This document shows, piece by piece, positions 36,774 through 49,690 of a DNA stretch of 64,000 bases. A model generated the notes under the pieces. It was given only the letters and a program-made list of their open reading frames with translations, did no database searches and was not told where the DNA came from. Every line of letters begins with the position of its first letter. The first letter of the stretch is position 1. A program made the translations under genes and the position numbers. This DNA is from Sindora glabra (lineage: Eukaryota > Streptophyta > Magnoliopsida > Fabales > Fabaceae): positions 23,315,150 to 23,379,149 of the forward strand of contig CM035233.1 of assembly GCA_020226215.1 (NCBI GenBank). The letters are read 5' to 3'.

Positions 36774-38948
36774 AAATATTTATGTAGAAGTTCTAAAGTT
36801 AATAGGAAAAAAATCTCTTAGAATGGTAATTTGAATAGATGGTTAGGATTGGATTAAAGTGAGATTAATGGATGAGATTTAAAAGGGATGTGGACTTATG
36901 ATGCATCAAAAAGCATCGTTGTCTAACCCAAAGCTCCTTTTCTTTTTTTTTTTCCTTTTCCCTTTTTTTCTATCAATCAACCCTTCCTTTCTCTCTACTC
37001 TTAACTCCTTCTCCCTTTTCTCCCATGCTCATATCTCTCTTTACTAACAACTCTGTTCTTCCTCTCTCTCGGTTGCACTCTTTCCTTAGCAATAGAAGTT
37101 ATGCCGCCATGTATCCTGCCATGCGTGAGTTGCTGGCTAGCAACAGCCACTCATTAGTGAGGAGAAGTCAAGTGAGACCACATCAATAACACCTATGAAG
37201 TGAGAACTCCCCTCATTTTTTTAGCACAGTTCGTGCCCATTTCTAGTTATTGCTAACATGAAGTTCTTCCAACAACTATCAACTACTGTTGCATGAAGAA
37301 GAGGTAGATTGGACTAGGAGCAGTAATAGTACCAGAAGTTGTTTTGCCCCAAGCTCCAATGCTTTGTAACAAACTTCGGTGTCAGTGAACTATTGGTGAA
37401 TCCTTTTATTCACGAAGAGAATAGAAGATGGAAGTGAGATATCCAAAGATCTTCAAAGTGAATGGATGCTATCAGATCATATAATTGTTCATTTATGAAT
37501 TTTAAATAAGGTAAGTGTGAATCATGATATATATTATGAAATTAGTCATGCAGTCTTGTGTTAGAACTTTAGAAATGATACTTATGATGAATTAGTAATT
37601 ATCAGATTGAGAAAATATTGATGGATAGCTTTGCAAGGTATAGTGATGATTATTATTGATTATTGATTAATTATAACTGAAATATGAGGGTAAATGATAT
37701 TTGTAATGTGATTGAACTTTTGTTAATACTGGTATGCCAAAAAGTGTAGTATGATTCACATTGAAATGTGAATGAATATTATGGCCATGCAAAAGGGCAT
37801 GATACTGCTATATATATGTTGTTTTATGTACCTTGTGTGCCCTATGATGATAAATAACTAAATTGTATTAAGATTGTATCGAAATTATGATTTATAGAGC
37901 TGAGCTCTATTATGCATATTATGATGTGAATTATTTCATAAGTGGCATTTGAAATTAAAAATGTGATAGGGGTGATGATGTGAAAATTGGATGGGAAATT
38001 CTTGGTAAAAAGACAAGGTATAAGGTTGGCCCTAGAGGAATAAGGATCAAAAAGCAAGTAAGGTATAAGGCTGGACTAGGAGATAAAAGGTGAATGCATA
38101 TGTTTTCATTATGATTGATATGCATTATGATGTGGTATGAAAACTTGTTTGTGATTGAATATCTTTGATTGATGATAATTGGATGTGACTAAGCTTTACT
38201 AGCTATTTGTGAATGTGATAACATCCCAAAATGGGTAAGTGTGATATGATGATGATATTGTGTATCAATGAGTGGTTGAGACATTGTGGCCTATGATATG
38301 AAATAGAAGAGGTAAGTTGTGTGCCGGTGAACATCCAATCCGAGACTTGGTTTTGTATATTTTAGGAATTTAGGGAGTTTAGATTATATTTATTTCCTTA
38401 ATTAGACAGTTAATTATTAAGTAATCTAATATAATTGAATTAAGATTTAATGATGGCAAATATATGCTCACCGAGTTCTTATAACTCATTCTATTTATTT
38501 TTCAATATTTTCAGGTTAAGTTAAATGCCTTGAGCTCTAATGCATCTATGAAGAATCAAAGATGGCTTACTTGAAAGATTTGAGATTTGGAGTTATTTGA
38601 GATTAGGATTGGGATAATAATATAAAGTATAGGGTGATTCAATACTTGATGTGTTGAATTGTTTATCTATATGTATATATATAGTGAGGTTGTGTAGTAT
38701 TATGCATAATAATAATGTTGTCATATATGAGATTATATAAGTTTTGTGATTTAAGGCGAGTGGCCTCAAAAAAGTTTCAAAAATAGGAGAAATTTTGTCC
38801 ATTTTTCTATAAGAATTTATAGTATAATTTCAGTTTCCATGGAAATAAGTAGATTTCTATAAGATAGAACTAGTAGAATTAGTAGCAAGGCTGGTGGATA
38901 CCGAGTATCGGGATCTATGCCGATCACAATTAAGTTTGAGTCATGACA
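36310..38948 (+). repeat. 3' LTR of the LARD element
   Basis: Partner of 30747-33307. Starts TATAATGTCCTAAG and ends TCATGACA. It includes an (AT)n run at 36735-36767. Confidence 0.85.
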
Positions 38949-41900
38949 TACCCCTTTGGGATGTGATTTGTAATAGCTTAAAGCAATAATTGGAGGTAGC
39001 ATACAGTTAATATGGAATAGTTTGCACCATGAAAACAAGTTTAATTTTGAGCAAGGTTAAACCCATATTCATAATAACATGAGGAATGAAAAGGGGGGTT
39101 ATTTTGTGATATATCAAAAAAGACATAGAGACTACCTATTCCAAAGCCAACAAGCACACCAACTATTTGTTTGTCAATTAATAAGGAATCGGAATTCAAC
39201 AAAAAAAAATTTGATACCCAAATCCTACTCTTACCAACCTAGTAAACCAAATCTTGGAGCTATAAACAATATGTTGTACTATGAAAATCACAACCTAGAA
39301 TCTTTCAATGCTACAGAGGCAATCAATAGTGCATGTTTCTATTGCAAAAATTAATTCAGACTCCATTAGTAGCATTACTCTGTCTAAGCCAGATGTAACT
39401 TTACCAATCTAAATCAATTAGTCCATCATGGCTATAAGCCTATATATGTAGTATGAATTAGTTGTTCATGTCCTATCTTGGACAATTGTATCAGTTGGAG
39501 CACATATGGTGTTGTGTATTTCGATCACTATGACAAATATTCCAAGTTTAGTTTGTTATGATAAAAAAGATGAAACTACCCCTTCTTGATTATTCTATGC
39601 AACTACTAGATGACCTTGTGACGGCTACTAAATAAACCATATGGTTGGTTGTGATTAGTTGATGGTCATGCCAATCCCTATGAATTTGAATAAAGTATAT
39701 ATGTACATTATCTTTATGGACATAAAACTAAAAAGAATATATGTTGATGTGCAATAAAAAAGAAGAACCAAAGAGATATTGGAAAAATAAGAGTCAAATT
39801 GAAGTGAAATCAATGATTAAGCAAAATTGATAATTAAAAAAAGGGAAAAACCTGACAAAAGGCAAAAGCCAACCAAAATATCAAGAAAATAAATAAATAA
39901 ATAGTACACCAACGAACATACAAGATTTCCTAAATCTAGTGCAGCAGACAAAATAAATAAATAAATAAAATAAAATAAAACGAAAGACCTCATTCACATA
40001 GGATAATCCACCTCACTTGATATAAATTATGCAAGCATTACAAACTCAAATGGTGAGGATTTAATAATCACAAGGAATTAAAATAGAGAGGAAACTACAA
40101 CTAAAGAAAGAGTATCCGACAAGATTTACATCAAATAAATACCTTCTTATGAACAAAAAAATCCCCAAAATGTTCTTGAGTTGTAGGAAGAACAAACAAA
40201 GTATTGGAAAAAGAAAAGAAATGCTCTCGAGTTACATAGTGATTGACTGATGGTAAAGAGTAATGGGTTAGGCAGAAAAATGCTAATTGGAACTAAAATG
40301 AAAAGGGATCGAGCTTCCTAGTTTTGCAAAATGATTCCAACTTTTCTTATAGCCTTTTGATGTCCAAGAATGTCACAAATATATCTAACACACAACATTT
40401 TGACGCTTGTAAATGTCGAAAATAGCACATCAGCAATTAATGTAAAATTTCCTATATTATGGAATATCAATAATTGATGACATGAATTTTTTAATTTCAT
40501 AAAATTATTTATTACTTTTTTCCAAAATTTGAAGGGAATTTCCAATAGGCACAAATATAAAAAAAATAACATATAAATTTTTGGATTTCCAATCAATATT
40601 TCGATGAATTTCTAACGTCTATAATTGATCATTGAAGACTCGTGGGAAAATGATGTCAGAAATTGATTGATTTTTTTATAGTGTTTGCTGTTGCTTGATT
40701 TATAGTTTTTATTATGTAAATTTCTTTCTATGATTTCTTTTTCTTCTTTTTTATATTATTATTATCACAGTTTGATTGTCCTTTTTTTTTAGTGTTTTAT
40801 TTCATTGAATTTCTACTTTTCAAGAAAAAATTTATAGCTTAATCGGTTCTCATTAATTTAATGGATTCTTGATATGTAAAACTAGAAAAGTAAACATTTT
40901 TATATAATTTAACTATTTCACACTATTTAATAGAAAAAATAATTTTGTACAATTTTGGAAGAAATTATGAAAAGAGAAGAATTGTTACCATGTAAATATA
41001 TGGATTATTAATTATGAAATTTACAAATTTGTAGTTATATATGAATAGGTCATTTTCAATTACATTAGATTTGTATAAAAATATTAAGATTAACAAATGC
41101 AGTATTTTTTATTTTAAAATTTGAAAAGTTATTTTATCTCTATTTTTATTTCATTTTATTTGAAAATTTTTTATTTTTTATTTTCATTTGATTTAATTAG
41201 AATTTTTTTTATCCTTATCTTCATTTCATTTTACATCTAATTTAAAATTTATAAATTTTCATCTATAATACCTTTTTTCATCATCTTCATTTAATAAAAT
41301 CATCATTTATTTTTATAAAAAAATGAACAATTCCACAATTTCACTTGTACCCATTAGAGAAAATCTAAGTTCAATAGCTCTATCTTGACTTTTTTTCTCT
41401 TGTATCCTTAATATATTTTTCTTAAATTTTAACTAAAGGATTGATCAATTCTTTCTCTAAAGATTTCTTATCCATTGCACACTTTTTGTTTATTTACTAT
41501 TTTATATTTGTGATTATATTTTAGGAAAAAACTTTATTATAATACAATTTTTAGAAGATATTAAATATAAGTTGGTTATTAATGTTTTTTAGTTAAAAAC
41601 TATTCCTTTCTTCTATGTGAATTAGAAAAAATGTAAAATATTTGATATTAAAGTATTAAATTTTAGTCAACATATATATCATAATTTGTAAATTTTATTG
41701 AATTGTTAGTAATAAAAAATTATTACTTTCAAAAGTTTATTTTATACTGTAATGTGATAAATAAAAAATATTTTGCCATTACAAAAAAATCTATTCTTAT
41801 CTTGAACTATGTTATTAAATATTAATACTAATAATAATAATTATCTTGAAAAATAATATTTAATTAATGCAAAGTTTGGATTTAAATTCAATTTATTGGT

Positions 41901-42827
41901 AAATTAAATTTAAAATTAATTGCCTACTTGAATGTAAGCAAAATGAGTAGAGAAATAATTTTTCTTGCCCTTGAATTTTTCAAATATCTTAAAGCTAAAG
42001 ATATGACTTTTTTTCCCTTAAAGTTGTTAGTTATATATTAATCAAGTTTTCATCTAATCCTATTTATAAATATTATAATATCATATTATTAAAATAAATA
42101 TTCATTTGTAATATAAAATTACTACTTTCAAAAGTTTATTTTATATTATTACATGATCAATAAAAATATATTGTCATTAAAAAATTTATTCTTATTATAA
42201 ATTATGTTATTAAATATTAATGTTAATAATAATAATTATATTGAAAAATAATATCTAATTAATGTGATATTTGAATTCAAAATTAATTACCTACTTAAAT
42301 GTTAAGCAAGATTAATAGGGATATGACTTTTTTTAAAGCTGTTAGGTATATATTAATCAAATTTTTATTTAGATATGCCTCTTTTTAAAGCTGTTAATTA
42401 TATATTAATTAAAATTTTATTTAATCTTTTTATAAATAATTAATATATAATGATAATATTAAATTATTAAAATAAATTTTTATTTATATAATGTACGAGT
42501 GACTTCCTAATATACACATATAATATAATTTAGTTCGAGTGTTCGAGTGTTTGTTTAATGGGAAAAAGCAATGAAATTGCATCTTGGCAATTTTTCTAAC
42601 TTATCATCGAGTTCAATTTTGAAGTCACTGCATAAAATAAAATAGGATTCTTTAATGTGCAAAACATTATAACAAATTTGCTTTTGATCAAGTTTTTCAC
42701 AAAAAAATGTGATAAAAAATAAATATATAAATCATATGAAAATAATTAAACCATATAATATGTAGCAGTACATTCTAAGTTGAAAATGTGATTAAATTGT
42801 AAGTTTTTATTAATTTTTATCTAATCC
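38949..42827. other. AT-rich DNA without genes
   Basis: The longest frames, including one of 91 codons at 39079-39354, have no recognisable domain. AAAT microsatellites lie at 39888-39904 and 39951-39980. A diverged direct duplication lies at 41700-42380. Confidence 0.55.
41700..42380. repeat. Diverged direct duplication, period about 400 bp
   Basis: The segments from about 41715 and about 42118 share TACTTTCAAAAGTTTATTTT, ATTATGTTATTAAATATTAA, TGAAAAATAATAT and then AATTAATTGCCTACTTGAAT-like sequence in the same order. Substitutions and indels are common, so it is old. Confidence 0.6.
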
Positions 42828-43460
42828 TGATAACATAATTCATCAATTATCTATAATGTACAAGATCTTGGAAACTCATAAGTTTTCATGAACTTATTAT
42901 AAATTTTGTACTATCAAATTAAGGATAGACTATATATCTTGATCCATAACTCAATAACCTAAATACTAAAATACAACCTTTGATCCTTAAAAAACTAGAA
43001 GAGAACTGTGTAAGGGAGAAAGAACTATATTTCTATTTCTTGACCTCTCTTAATTTTCATGCTTACATTAGTTATGGAGAGAGGAAAAGCATAAAACCTT
43101 TTATAAGCCGAAATAGAGAGTAATTTTCTAAATAAATTTTTTATTTATCTATCAAATGATCTTTTAGACAAATATTTATTTATTTGTTAGATAACTTGCC
43201 AAATAAATCTTTTATTTATCTATCAGATAATTTTATAGACAAATCTTTTATTTATCAAATAATCTTTTAGATAAATCTTCATTTATCTATCAGATAATCA
43301 TTTCTTATCTGATAACTCCCCATTAACTACTCCCATCAAGTAGTTCATTACTTTAGGAAAACATATCTCAAACTTACCAATCAGAAATTAATCCATTTAA
43401 TATTTATTTATTTAACTATAATAACAATTTATTAATATCATTTGGATCACTTAAGTTACA
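42828..43460 (-). repeat. 3' LTR of the older Ty1/copia element
   Basis: On the minus strand it starts TGTAACTTAAGTGATCC right after the copia polypurine tract AAGTAGGAGAA (43461-43471) and probably ends at TTATCA (42828). A TATA-like GGCTTATAAAAGGT is at about 43095-43108. Between 43120 and 43330 imperfect repeats of AGATAAATAAAAGATTTATC and TTATCTGATAGATAAAT recur five or six times. The outer end is less certain than the inner one. Confidence 0.65.
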
Positions 43461-43860
43461 TTCTCCTACTTGGCTCATATGATATTGGCTTACTTTATGA
43501 TGAAATAAATAAATTAACATAATGCGCATAGATAAAGCTAATTTTCTATACATTGATTACATCATTCATCATATATAAGAGTAAAAATTAATACGAGTCA
43601 TAGTAGTTGTACACCATTTATTAGATATATTCCCTTCCATATACTACTATACAGATCCTTTTCTTTTATTATGACTAATAAGTGAGAAGTGTATAATTGG
43701 TCTAACATTATATCTTTAGCAAAGACAAAACCAATTATTATGATTCAAGCATATATATAATACTTAATTTACAAGATCATTAAAAACATTCATTAAAGGG
43801 ATGATAGTGTTAAAATATACATTAACATAAAATCAACAATAATATTCAACAATCCTTATT

Positions 43861-44460
43861 AGCAATGATGCCCATATTTGTAACATGATCATTAAATGTT
43901 TTGGGTGGTAACCGTTTTGTCAAAAGGTCAGTTATCATAAAATTAATGCTAATATGCTCTATTGACATTATATATTTTTCAACTTCTTTAAAATCAAAAT
44001 ATTTTAATTCCATATGTTTAGCACCTTTAGAATACTTGTCATTCTTAGAGAAGAAAATCGTTGCAAAATTATCACAATGAATTTTCAGTAACTTAACAAT
44101 GTTGTTAACTACGTAAAGTTCTAAAATAAAGTTCTACAACCATTTAGCATGAACCATGGCCTCAAAGCATGCCACAAATTTAGTTTCCATGGTGGATACA
44201 GTAATTACAGATTGCTTTGCACTTTTCCATAGAATAGCTCCTCCAACTAAAAGATATAGATAGCTATAAGTAAACTTTTTGGTATCCATGTAGCCAGCAA
44301 AGTTTGAATCTAAATATCTAATCATTTCAAGGTGATCAGATCTTCTGTAAGTAAGCATATGATCTTCGGTTCCTTGCAAGTGTCTGAAGACCTTCTTTGT
44401 AGCTTTCTAGTGATCCAATCCTAGATTACTTTGGTATCTACCTAGCATTCCAACTGTAAA
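43861..44460 (-). pseudogene. RNase H part of the older Ty1/copia element
   Basis: Minus-strand translation from 44460: VGMLGRYQSNLGLD, HLQGTEDHMLTYRRSDHLEM, RYLDSNFAGYMDTKKFTYSY, SVITVSTMETKFVACFEA, then after a stop IHCDNFAT, KHMELKYFDFKE, IEHISINFMITDLLTKRLPP and FNDHVTNMGI. These are the standard copia RNase H blocks up to the C-terminus. The upstream RT part lies at 56870-57398, on the far side of the LINE, so one element was split. Stops make it inactive. Confidence 0.85.
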
Positions 44461-44499
44461 GCAACCATATGATGATATGGTGGATCATCATATGGTGTG

Positions 44500-47177
44500 G
44501 CACAAAAAAACCCAAAGCTAATGATAATGTTTCATCAGTAGGTGTGGATGGCATGGAGATGCAACAGGATGGAGTCCCTGCCACAGCTGGAAATCCTACT
44601 AAACCACAGATATAAGCCATAGATACTTAGGAAGGAAGATTCTATCTTATAAGGATAGGCTTCTGGGTATAAATGGGTACCACCATGATGAAAGTGATCA
44701 GGAACCCATTTTAGAGGACTTGATGAGTGATGATGAAGAAGAGACCCATCCATCAAAGGAAGCTGAGGATCCATTATGTCCTGTGGTGCTAGTATCACTA
44801 GAAGAGAGGCGAGAATAGTGCAAACCATGGAAAAATTCTCTCATCATCAATCTGTTAGGGAAGAGCATTGGATACAAATTTCTCAAGGCCAGATTAGAGA
44901 AACTCTGGAGTTTAAAAGGAGAACTTCAACTCATTGACATTGATAATTGTTATTATGTAGCCAGATTTAACAAGGAGGCGGATTATAATTTTGTTTTACA
45001 AAACGGTCCATGGATGATTACAGAACACTATCTAGTTATGTAACGCTGGCTACCGGAATTTGGTCCTTTCAATGAAAAATATAAAAAGTTAGCAGTTTGG
45101 GTCAGGATTCCGGGATTACAACTGGAATACTACAATAAACATTTTTTGTGGAGGGTAGGAAACATTATTGGTAGGGCTTTGAAGATGGATTTCCATACAT
45201 TACGTGAACATGAAAGTCAAGTTTCGACGGAGAGGGGAAGATTTGCTAGGATCTATATGGAAATAGACTTAGGCAAGCAGCTCATTCCAAAAATCATTAT
45301 ACGTGGATGTGTCCACCCAGTCCAATACGAAGGCTTACATCTCATTTGTTTTCACTGTGGGAAGTTTGGTCACAGAAAGGAGATATGCCTTGAGGTGATC
45401 CCACAAGTAAGATTTCAAGAGGGAGATTCATCTTCTCATATGGAGATAGGTAATCAAATAACTGTCTTGCAGGCAATGTTGTTAGAATCGCGATGCAACT
45501 CATGGGATTGCATGATTCTACGATTGAAGATGCCCAAATCGTGCTGGCTCGATGGCTTACACGGAAGCAAATGGGATCGGCGATCCAAAAGAGGAGGATC
45601 GATTCAATCGGTAGGATCGCACGATACCACCGAGTTGTCCGATCCTCCCAAGAAGCCGTTCGGGTTGGGCTTCAAACTGTTTGGGCTTCATTTTTTTTTG
45701 AAAAAATTGGAAACCCATTAATCCTAAACACCGTACTTGAGTTCTTCGCACAAAATGGATCGAATGCAGACTCTGTTCTGCAAAATCTCTTTGAAAAACA
45801 GAGGCTAGACGTTGCTCACCTTCATCGAAGCCTTGCAATTGCACAAATTCGTGGTCGTTCTTGGTTGCTCGCAATCGTGGCCTTGCTTGTTGCTTGGTAG
45901 GTTGCGGAGCTACCGTCACCTCACCGAACCAAAATGAGGAGGCGAAAAGGAATGGGGTTTCACTGTTTCAGGCTTAGAAGCATATTTTAATGATTTCTAT
46001 AGAGATAGTTGTTTGCTGATTAGTGGTTATTATGAACTTTAAGTGTTGACTTGTGATTGCTGCCTTGTTTTTTAGTGTGGACTTGCCCTTGAAATTTTAC
46101 ACTGGAGTGCTGAGTGTTGCCTTCATTCTTTTAATAAATGGCTTCTTAATTTCGTGATTTTATAATATTGTTGGTTGTTTGAAATCTGTGACCTGTTGTG
46201 ATTTTTTTTTTGGTAGAACTTGTTTTGATTTTTAATTTATGATAGTATGTGCTCTAGTTACACATGCACACTTAAATATTCTAAAATTAGATTTCTTCCT
46301 ACAGAATAACTATAAGGATATATATATAAATGGGAATTGAGGTAGGATCTTACGATCCTGATACAATTCTACTGTTTATGATTACACCTCTTCCTTTCGA
46401 TCCTAGATAGAATCTCAATACTGACAACCTTGCTTGCAGGAATCAAATCAAGTAAGCTCCAGTGCAGCAAAGGAGGGGGAACGTATGGTGGTCGGAGCGA
46501 AGGACTTCGGTGGCTGGATGCTTCCTCATCGACAAGCTTGAAAAGGAAAAAGCCAATCAAGGAATTCAGTTAGAGTGCCCAAATCTCGGGATACTAATCA
46601 GATAACGGTCACTAATCATGGATCACGTTTCCAAGTCTTGGAAGGTATAATTCAGGAAAGAGTTGATGGCCAATTAATTGAAAAAAGTGTTGGTAAAAGG
46701 ACAAGCAATGTTCTGTCACGTGAAGTCTCTAATAAGTCAACTGCTTTGGGAACAAATAAAAAGAAGGCAGAAAAGAAGATAAATAAATCAGATGAAAAGC
46801 GTCCAATTCGAGAGTCCTAAGTCAATGAAAAAACAGCAGACTTTCACGGCCAAATCACTACTTCTAGTAGTAGGCCACACCATATGATCCCCCCGAGATC
46901 GGGCCAGCTTATTATAAATGAACCAGGTAAAAACCAACCCCATGCAGTTCAGGAAATAGGAGACACGTCAAACAGTGCACAATACATGCAGGGGTCCCAC
47001 ATGTTGGCAGCGACAAATAAAAATGCAACCAATGCAGTAATTCATTCCAAAATTCCTCCCGAACTGCGTGATATGTTAGACATGGCAAGACTTATTGAGA
47101 TGTATTCAGCATCATTAGCTGAAGAGGAGCTCCTTAAGCTCACACATATGCCTTGTAGCTCAAAGCATCCCTTTTAG
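44500..47177 (+). pseudogene. LINE ORF1: DUF4283 RNA-binding-like protein with zinc knuckle
   Basis: Visible in order: an acidic N-terminal stretch (EDLMSDDEEETHPSKEAEDP, about 44715), LLGKSIGYKFLKARLEKLW (about 44850), ADYNFVLQNGPWMITEHYL with a stop after it, LAVWVRIPGLQLEYYN, IGRALKMD, GRFARIYMEIDL, and the knuckle CFHCGKFGHRKEIC (about 45350). This is the DUF4283 plus CCHC layout of plant L1 ORF1. The frame is broken at 45466-46440 by a hAT-like element, then resumes with FGGWMLPHRQA and KSRDTNQITVTNHGSRFQVL and ends at 47177, 39 bases before ORF2. Its usual role is to bind LINE RNA. Stops make it inactive. Confidence 0.8.
45474..46432. mobile_element. hAT-like non-autonomous element in LINE ORF1 (959 bp)
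   Basis: The LINE frame is interrupted by a segment flanked by a perfect 8-bp duplication CTTGCAGG (45466-45473 and 46433-46440). The ends are inverted repeats: CAATGTTGTTAGAATCGCGAT at the left and CAAGGTTGTCAGTATTGAGAT read inward from the right (16 of 21 identical). Duplication length and CA-starting ends fit the hAT superfamily. Several GATCCTACGATC-like words lie near both ends. Inside, a 135-codon frame on the plus strand (45493-45900) and a 120-codon one on the minus strand (45557-45919) overlap; neither resembles a transposase. Confidence 0.8.
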
Positions 47178-49552
47178 GGAAGTGCAATGTTCCTTCTCTT
47201 TAAAGTGTTAGTTATTATGAATATTTTATCTTGGAATTGTATAAGAGTTGGATCCTGTACCTTTAGTTCTCCAGTTCGGGATTTAATTAATATGCATTCT
47301 ATCGGGCTTCTACTCATTGTAGAACCCAGGATAAAAGAATCAAAAGGTGAAAGGGTAATACAAAAAATCGGATTGGATGGACATTATAAAGTGGACCCAA
47401 TCGGTTTCTCTGGTGGTTTATGGTTGCTCTGGAACACCAATTTTTTTGAGGTATCTATACTAACAACACATGAACAGTTTATACCTGCTCGAATAACGTT
47501 GATAGACAAATCTTCTTCCTTCCTACTCACGGGAGTGTATGGAGCTCCGAATATTTCCAGACGTCAGGAGCTTTGGGAAAATCTAAATAATCTATCAATG
47601 TCTGTTTCGGAAGCTTGGGTCGTGTTTGGAGATTTCAATGCTTATCTGACACCATCAGAAAAAACTGGGGGAGTTGGTCACAATTGGAGGAGTATGAGAC
47701 AATTTTCTGAATGTCTGGATAGTTGTCAACTACTGGACTCGGGTTTTAATGGACCTAGGTTCACTTGGAAAAGAAATAACTTACAGGAAAGAATTGATCA
47801 ATTTACAGCCAACATGGAATGGAGAGTTCAATATCTAGATGCAGCAGTTCTGCATCTGTTTTCTAGAAAATCTGATCATAAACCTATCCTTATGAGGATG
47901 AACAAATACCAGGACCATGGAGCAGGTCAACGGCCATTTCGTTTCCTTGCAGCTTGGCTCACAGATGAATCTTTTTCAAATATTGTCGAACAATCTTGGA
48001 GGGATAAAACTGACTGGATAACTGCCTCTTCAAGTTTCCGTCATTCAGTGCAAACTTGGAACAAAGAAGTGTTTGGTAACATATGGAAAAGGAAGAAGCG
48101 AATTATAGCATGATTAGAAGGAATTGAAAGGAGACTTGAGGAGCAATATAACAGGTCTCTATTTATATTAAAAAACAAATTATGGCAAGAATACGAACAA
48201 ATCCTTATGCAGGAGGAAATCACGTGGTACCAAAAATCCAGATGTCAGTGGTTAAAATACGGGGATAGGAATACAAGCTATTTCCACTATAGCACCATTA
48301 TCCGTCGAAGGAGAAACAAAATTGAATGCTTGAAGGACGAGAATGACCAATATAATCCTACCCGCTTAAAAACTATGGTTGTGGAATTTTATCAAAATTT
48401 ATTTGCAAGAGAAGTAGAGGATGGCCAAAAATATAAAATTTCTGGATGTTTCCCGCCCTTAAAAGTAGAAGACTCAGAGTTACTACATAAGCCTTTCTCG
48501 GATGAAGAGATAAAGAAGGCTATTTTTTCAATAGGTGCTCTAAAAGCTCCTGGAGAAGATGGACTACATCTCTTTTCTTCCAAAGCCAGTGGCACCTAAT
48601 TGGGGAATTAATTTGCCAGTTTATCAAAGACATTTTTTACCAGCCAAGCAAAATAAGTGAATTGAACTGAGACGCTTTTAGTACTCATTCCAAAGATCAA
48701 TCACCTAGAAGGGATGAAGGATCTCCGCCCCATCAGCCTTTGTAATGTTATGTACAAGATAGTCACGAAAATCATCATCAGTTGTCTGAAAAGGATAATA
48801 GAATATACCATTGGTCCCCACCAATGCAGTTTCATTTCGAGAAGACAAAGCTCAGATAATATAATTGTTGTATAGGAAGCCATTCATACAATGAAGTCCA
48901 AAAGAGGGAAGAAAGGTTTAATGGCTATAAAAGTGGATTTAGGGAAAGCTTATGACAAGCTCAGCTGGGACTTTCTCAAAAAGATATTAATGGATATTGG
49001 ATTCAATAATCATCTAATGGATCTTATTATGCATTGTGTCTCTACCTGCAGTATGAGAGTACTGTGGAATGGGGAAACAAACACAAAAATTCTATCCATC
49101 ACGAGGAATAAGACAAGGCAACCTTCTCTCCCTTTATTTATTTGTATTATGTATTGAAAGACTTGCACATAGAATAGACTTGGCTATTGGCTCTAATCAT
49201 TGGCATCCTATCAAACTCAGCAAGAATGGTACTCCTATCTCTCATTTGTCTTTTGCAAATGATCTCATCCTTTTTGCTGAAGCTTCAATAAGTCAAGCCC
49301 ACCTTATTAATTTTTGTCTCCAAGAATTTTGTAAGAGTTTTGGAGAAAAGGTAAATAAGGAAAAATCTAGAGTATGTTTCTCCAGGAATGTAAACCACAA
49401 TCGAGCAAGGGAAATTGGAGAAGCACTTAGTATGCCAATTACTTCTAACCTGGGCAAGTACTTGGGGATACCGTTACAACATGGAAAAGTGACAAAAGAA
49501 TCATTTTCTTTCATCCTGAAAAAAATCTCCAAGAAATTAAGTGCTTGGAAAG

Positions 49553-49673
49553 TGTTAATTAAGAGAGAAATTTGTATTGCCATATCCTCAACTGAGTTAG
49601 GCAGTCACTGTATATATTATAATACAGGGTACATATAGCAGAATATAATAGATGTGGAACCTATTTACTAACA
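49553..49673 (-). repeat. 3' LTR of the young copia element (121 bp)
   Basis: On the minus strand TGTTAGTAAATAGG to TTAATTAACA. One base differs from 54526-54646. LTRs this short are unusual for copia elements, which mostly have LTRs of several hundred bases. Confidence 0.93.
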
Positions 49674-49690
49674 CTCCCCCTCAAGCTGGG
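49674..49690 (-). other. Polypurine tract of the young copia element
   Basis: Minus strand CAGCTTGAGGGGGAG adjoining the LTR start TGTTAG, the usual plant copia form. Confidence 0.9.

Larger units (their letters stand above)
30747..38948 (+). mobile_element. Large non-autonomous LTR element (LARD type)
   Basis: Two direct repeats of about 2.6 kb (30747-33307 and 36310-38948) flank an internal region that, without a nested solo LTR, is only about 1.3 kb and has no coding frame. A primer binding site follows the left LTR and a polypurine tract precedes the right LTR, so the element could be copied by enzymes supplied by others. Both LTRs start TA(G/T)AATGTC, probably a mutated TGTAATGTC, and end in ACA. 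The internal end reads CAAGGACAAATTTTTTTGAA, as in chromovirus relatives. I found no convincing target duplication. Confidence 0.75.

Noticed and set aside
39079..39354. 91-codon frame in intergenic DNA
   Set aside because: No domain, no splice or promoter context; length is within chance for the window.
39529..40682. Possible CACTA transposon ending in TATAGTG at 40682
   Set aside because: The end resembles a CACTA terminus and nearby sequence has TTTCGATGAATTTC-like subterminal words, but no convincing partner end with a 3-bp duplication was found.
45557..45919. 120-codon minus-strand frame in the hAT-like element
   Set aside because: It overlaps another long frame on the opposite strand and neither has a known domain; listed only as part of the element.
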